DNA of 7,647 nucleotides, taken from the NCBI GenBank assembly GCA_003021335.1, contig PXQL01000050.1, positions 9,552-17,198 of the forward strand, in the 5' to 3' direction. Source of the DNA: Halobacteriales archaeon QH_10_67_13 (GTDB lineage: Archaea > Halobacteriota > Halobacteria > Halobacteriales > Haloarculaceae). Below are positions 5,619-7,647 of the stretch, in pieces (positions within the stretch are counted from its first letter, which is position 1; the number at the start of each line of letters is the position of its first letter). The translations under genes and the position numbers were made by a program. The notes beneath the pieces were generated by a model. The model was not told the origin of the DNA. It saw only the letters and a program-made list of their open reading frames with translations, and did not search any database.

Positions 5619-7647
5619 CGGGTAGTGTCTGTCTCTCGCTCGGTGTCGATCGTGAGCTGCTGTTCGTCGATGCCCTCGACCGAGACGGTCGCCGCCCCGT
5701 CGCCGGCGTCTGTGGGCAGGTCGTAGGTGAGCGTCGCCCGCTCGCCCGGCCCGACGGTCGGTGCCCACCGGATGAACCACTCGTCGTCCATCTCAACGAC
5801 CGTCGCCGCGTCGGTCTCGACGGTCGGCTCTGCGGCGACGATCTCCGTGAGTTCGGGTTCGGCGTTCGTGTCGGCGTTGTTCTCGACGGTCAGCCGAACC
5901 GAACCGTTTTGCTCGCGGGTTACGAGCACGTCGCCCATGATCCGGCCGAGCGTCGCGTCAATGTCGAGCTCGCCGCGGCCGGTGACGGCGGCGAGCTTCT
6001 CGGCCATCGCCGGCAGGATCGTCGCCAGCTTGTCCTGTTTCTGGCGGCGTTGCTGGCGCGACCGGCGCTCCTTGAGGTAGCTTTTTAGCTCGCGGGCCGC
6101 CTCTCGGACCGCCAGCTCGATCTCGTGTTCGATCTCGGGGACGTTCGCGATCGCGTCTTTGGACTCGCTGGTGAACGGAACGTTCGTCGAGGCGACGTGG
6201 ACCATTACCACCGCCGGCCCCGTCGGCAGTCCGCTCCCGCCGGGCTGGTCGAGCTCGTAGTTGCGCCAGCCGATTCCCTTTATTACGTCGGTAGTCGCGC
6301 AGGCCCCGCGCTGGTAGACCAGCGGTACGCGGTTCGCGAACCGCAACACGTCGGCGGTACGCTCCTCTAACTCGCCGCCGTAGGCGATACCCGCCTCGAC
6401 GATGAACGGGTCGCCACCGTGGACCGCGGCGTCCCGCGTCGCGGCCGCGTAGAAGTCGGCGTCGTAGACTTTCTGCAGGCCGGCCTCGACCAGCTCGTCG
6501 GTGATCGGCGCCAGGCAGTTGGTCGGCGGGGCGATCACGTCGGCGGCCCGCATCGCCTCGAGCAGCTCCGAGGCAGTGTCGCGATCCTCGGCGATCGCTC
6601 GCACCTGCGGCGGGTCGTCTGGCACGCGATCGGCGGCCCCCCACAGCTCCTCGAGAACGTTCTCCCGGGCGGTGTCGCCGAAGGTCGCGTCGTCGCGGTC
6701 CTCGGTCATGTCCGCCGCCCGGTCGAGGTACTCCTGCAGCCGGCCGTGGGTCACGCGGTGTCGGTCGCCGGGGTCGAACTTCGCGGCCAGCCGCTCGGCC
6801 AGCCCCTGGATCGCGGCGTCGTCTTTCCGGGTGGTCGTCGCCGCGTCGATCAGGACGTACAGGTCCGACTCCCGCTCGGCCGTGACCCGCTCCCAGGCGG
6901 CCGCGACGGCGTTTTCCCGCACGGTCGCGCCGAAGGTGGTGCCGTACTCGGTCTGGACCGCGTCGCCAGCCGCCTCGACGGCCGCCTCGACGTGGTGGTG
7001 TGCGATTCGCTCGCTCTCTCCGAGCTGATCGGTCACCCGCTCGGCGAAGTCGGCGGTTGCCTCCGCGCCCTTGTTCGCGACCGCCTCCTCGACGGCCGGT
7101 GCGACCCCCGGGTCGTGGTCCGCCGGCGGGCGCCAGCTCATCGCTCGGCCGTAGTGCCGGTCCCGGAACCCGTCGACGATCGACTCGGCGGTCTTCTGGC
7201 CGACCCGGGTGAACTCCCCCTGCAGGAACCCCGAGACAGAGTACGAGTCGGTCTCCTCGGCCATCTTGATCAGCGTCCCCAGCTCGACGCCGTGGGGGTG
7301 CGGGCGGATCTCCTCGGTCTCGGCTGGCAGCTGGTCGGTCGCGCGCGCGTACTTGAGGTGTGTCTCGGGCTCGCGCAGCTCGACCCTGGCGTGGGGGTTG
7401 ACCACCGCTGTGTTGCGGATGTACTCGTGGAGCTGCTGGCGGGCCCGCATGTTCGCCTCCATCTCGAGTTCGATTCGCGTGCCGTGGGGCCGGTCCCACT
7501 CGGTCGCCTGCTCGGCGCTGATCTCGGGCTCGTTCGTGTCGGTGTCGACGATCAGCTCGAAGTACTGCGCCTGGTCGCTGCTCTGTGTCCGGGAGGTGAT
7601 CTTCGCTGGCTTGCCGCTCGTGAGCTGGGCGTACAGCACGGCCGCAG
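5615..7647 (-). CDS. top6B: DNA topoisomerase VI subunit B, 5' end outside window
   Basis: ATPase subunit of topoisomerase VI. The window shows the last 676 residues; the frame enters from the right edge at [18 protein letters not shown], an internal part of the GHKL ATPase domain, so the true start and the ATP-binding Asn and Asp are not visible. Numbered from the GTG codon at 7637-7639: end of the GHKL domain to about 95, H2TH-like segment at about 125-160 ([19 protein letters not shown]), then a long acidic helical insertion (about 165-365), transducer domain ([19 protein letters not shown]; switch lysine Lys494 in [10 protein letters not shown]), an Arg/Gln-rich helix at 518-538, and a C-terminal beta-rich domain (575-665) like the Ig-fold tail of methanogen Top6B. 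Haloarchaeal homologues are longer than those of Sulfolobus, consistent with the insertion. It ends in ATGA overlapping top6A. Confidence 0.96.
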   Translation of the reverse strand, partial: AAVLYAQLTSGKPAKITSRTQSSDQAQYFELIVDTDTNEPEISAEQATEWDRPHGTRIELEMEANMRARQQLHEYIRNTAVVNPHARVELREPETHLKYARATDQLPAETEEIRPHPHGVELGTLIKMAEETDSYSVSGFLQGEFTRVGQKTAESIVDGFRDRHYGRAMSWRPPADHDPGVAPAVEEAVANKGAEATADFAERVTDQLGESERIAHHHVEAAVEAAGDAVQTEYGTTFGATVRENAVAAAWERVTAERESDLYVLIDAATTTRKDDAAIQGLAERLAAKFDPGDRHRVTHGRLQEYLDRAADMTEDRDDATFGDTARENVLEELWGAADRVPDDPPQVRAIAEDRDTASELLEAMRAADVIAPPTNCLAPITDELVEAGLQKVYDADFYAAATRDAAVHGGDPFIVEAGIAYGGELEERTADVLRFANRVPLVYQRGACATTDVIKGIGWRNYELDQPGGSGLPTGPAVVMVHVASTNVPFTSESKDAIANVPEIEHEIELAVREAARELKSYLKERRSRQQRRQKQDKLATILPAMAEKLAAVTGRGELDIDATLGRIMGDVLVTREQNGSVRLTVENNADTNAEPELTEIVAAEPTVETDAATVVEMDDEWFIRWAPTVGPGERATLTYDLPTDAGDGAATVSVEGIDEQQLTIDTERETDTTR
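6641..7009 (-). repeat. Internal duplication inside the Top6B insertion
   Basis: Two protein segments align without gaps at a fixed spacing of 84 residues (numbered from the GTG at 7637-7639): residues 211-249 (bases 6893-7009) and 295-333 (bases 6641-6757). Shared residues include Arg211/295, His214/298, Asp226/310, the core TFGxTxREN (235-243/319-327) and Trp249/333. The DNA copies are much less similar than this protein pattern, so the duplication is old. Its role in the enzyme is unknown. Confidence 0.55.

Overview
The window reads as the chromosome of a halophilic archaeon (class Halobacteria). Every gene is GC-rich with G/C-biased third codon positions, and the proteins are acidic. Promoters have AT-rich boxes about 25 bases before the start codon, as for leaderless transcripts. 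The gene families are archaeal: topoisomerase VI A and B, a haloarchaeal PadR regulator, and a small paired-CxxC zinc protein. I cannot name the genus.

Left part (1-1369). The first 20 bases are the start, on the minus strand, of a gene whose N-terminus (MKIYTG) matches PduO-type cob(I)alamin adenosyltransferase. A divergent promoter region carries a 9-bp direct repeat around a TATA-like box. It leads into a 48-residue zinc-finger protein and then a stand-alone asparagine-synthetase-like enzyme that lacks the glutaminase half.

Middle part (1370-3323). A 262-base spacer ends in a dyad-symmetric promoter in front of a PadR regulator that seems to have lost about five residues. Facing it on the minus strand are a conserved 107-residue protein of unknown function and, behind it, a 58-residue two-helix membrane protein that is easy to miss. 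Divergent from these is an MBL-fold hydrolase split by a frameshift just before its metal-binding motif, so it is annotated here as a pseudogene or sequence error.

Right part (3324-7647). An M24-family protein with three of five canonical metal ligands replaced has its own promoter and ends one base short of the convergent topoisomerase VI operon. That operon (top6B then top6A, minus strand, 4-base ATGA overlap) supplies the archaeal type IIB topoisomerase. The top6B 5' end lies outside the window. Its visible part has a roughly 200-residue helical insertion built partly from an internal duplication.

No rRNA, tRNA, CRISPR array, complete mobile element or multi-gene defence system was seen. 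The points most worth a second look are small: candidate operators, divergent active sites, one frameshift, one in-frame deletion and the Top6B duplication.
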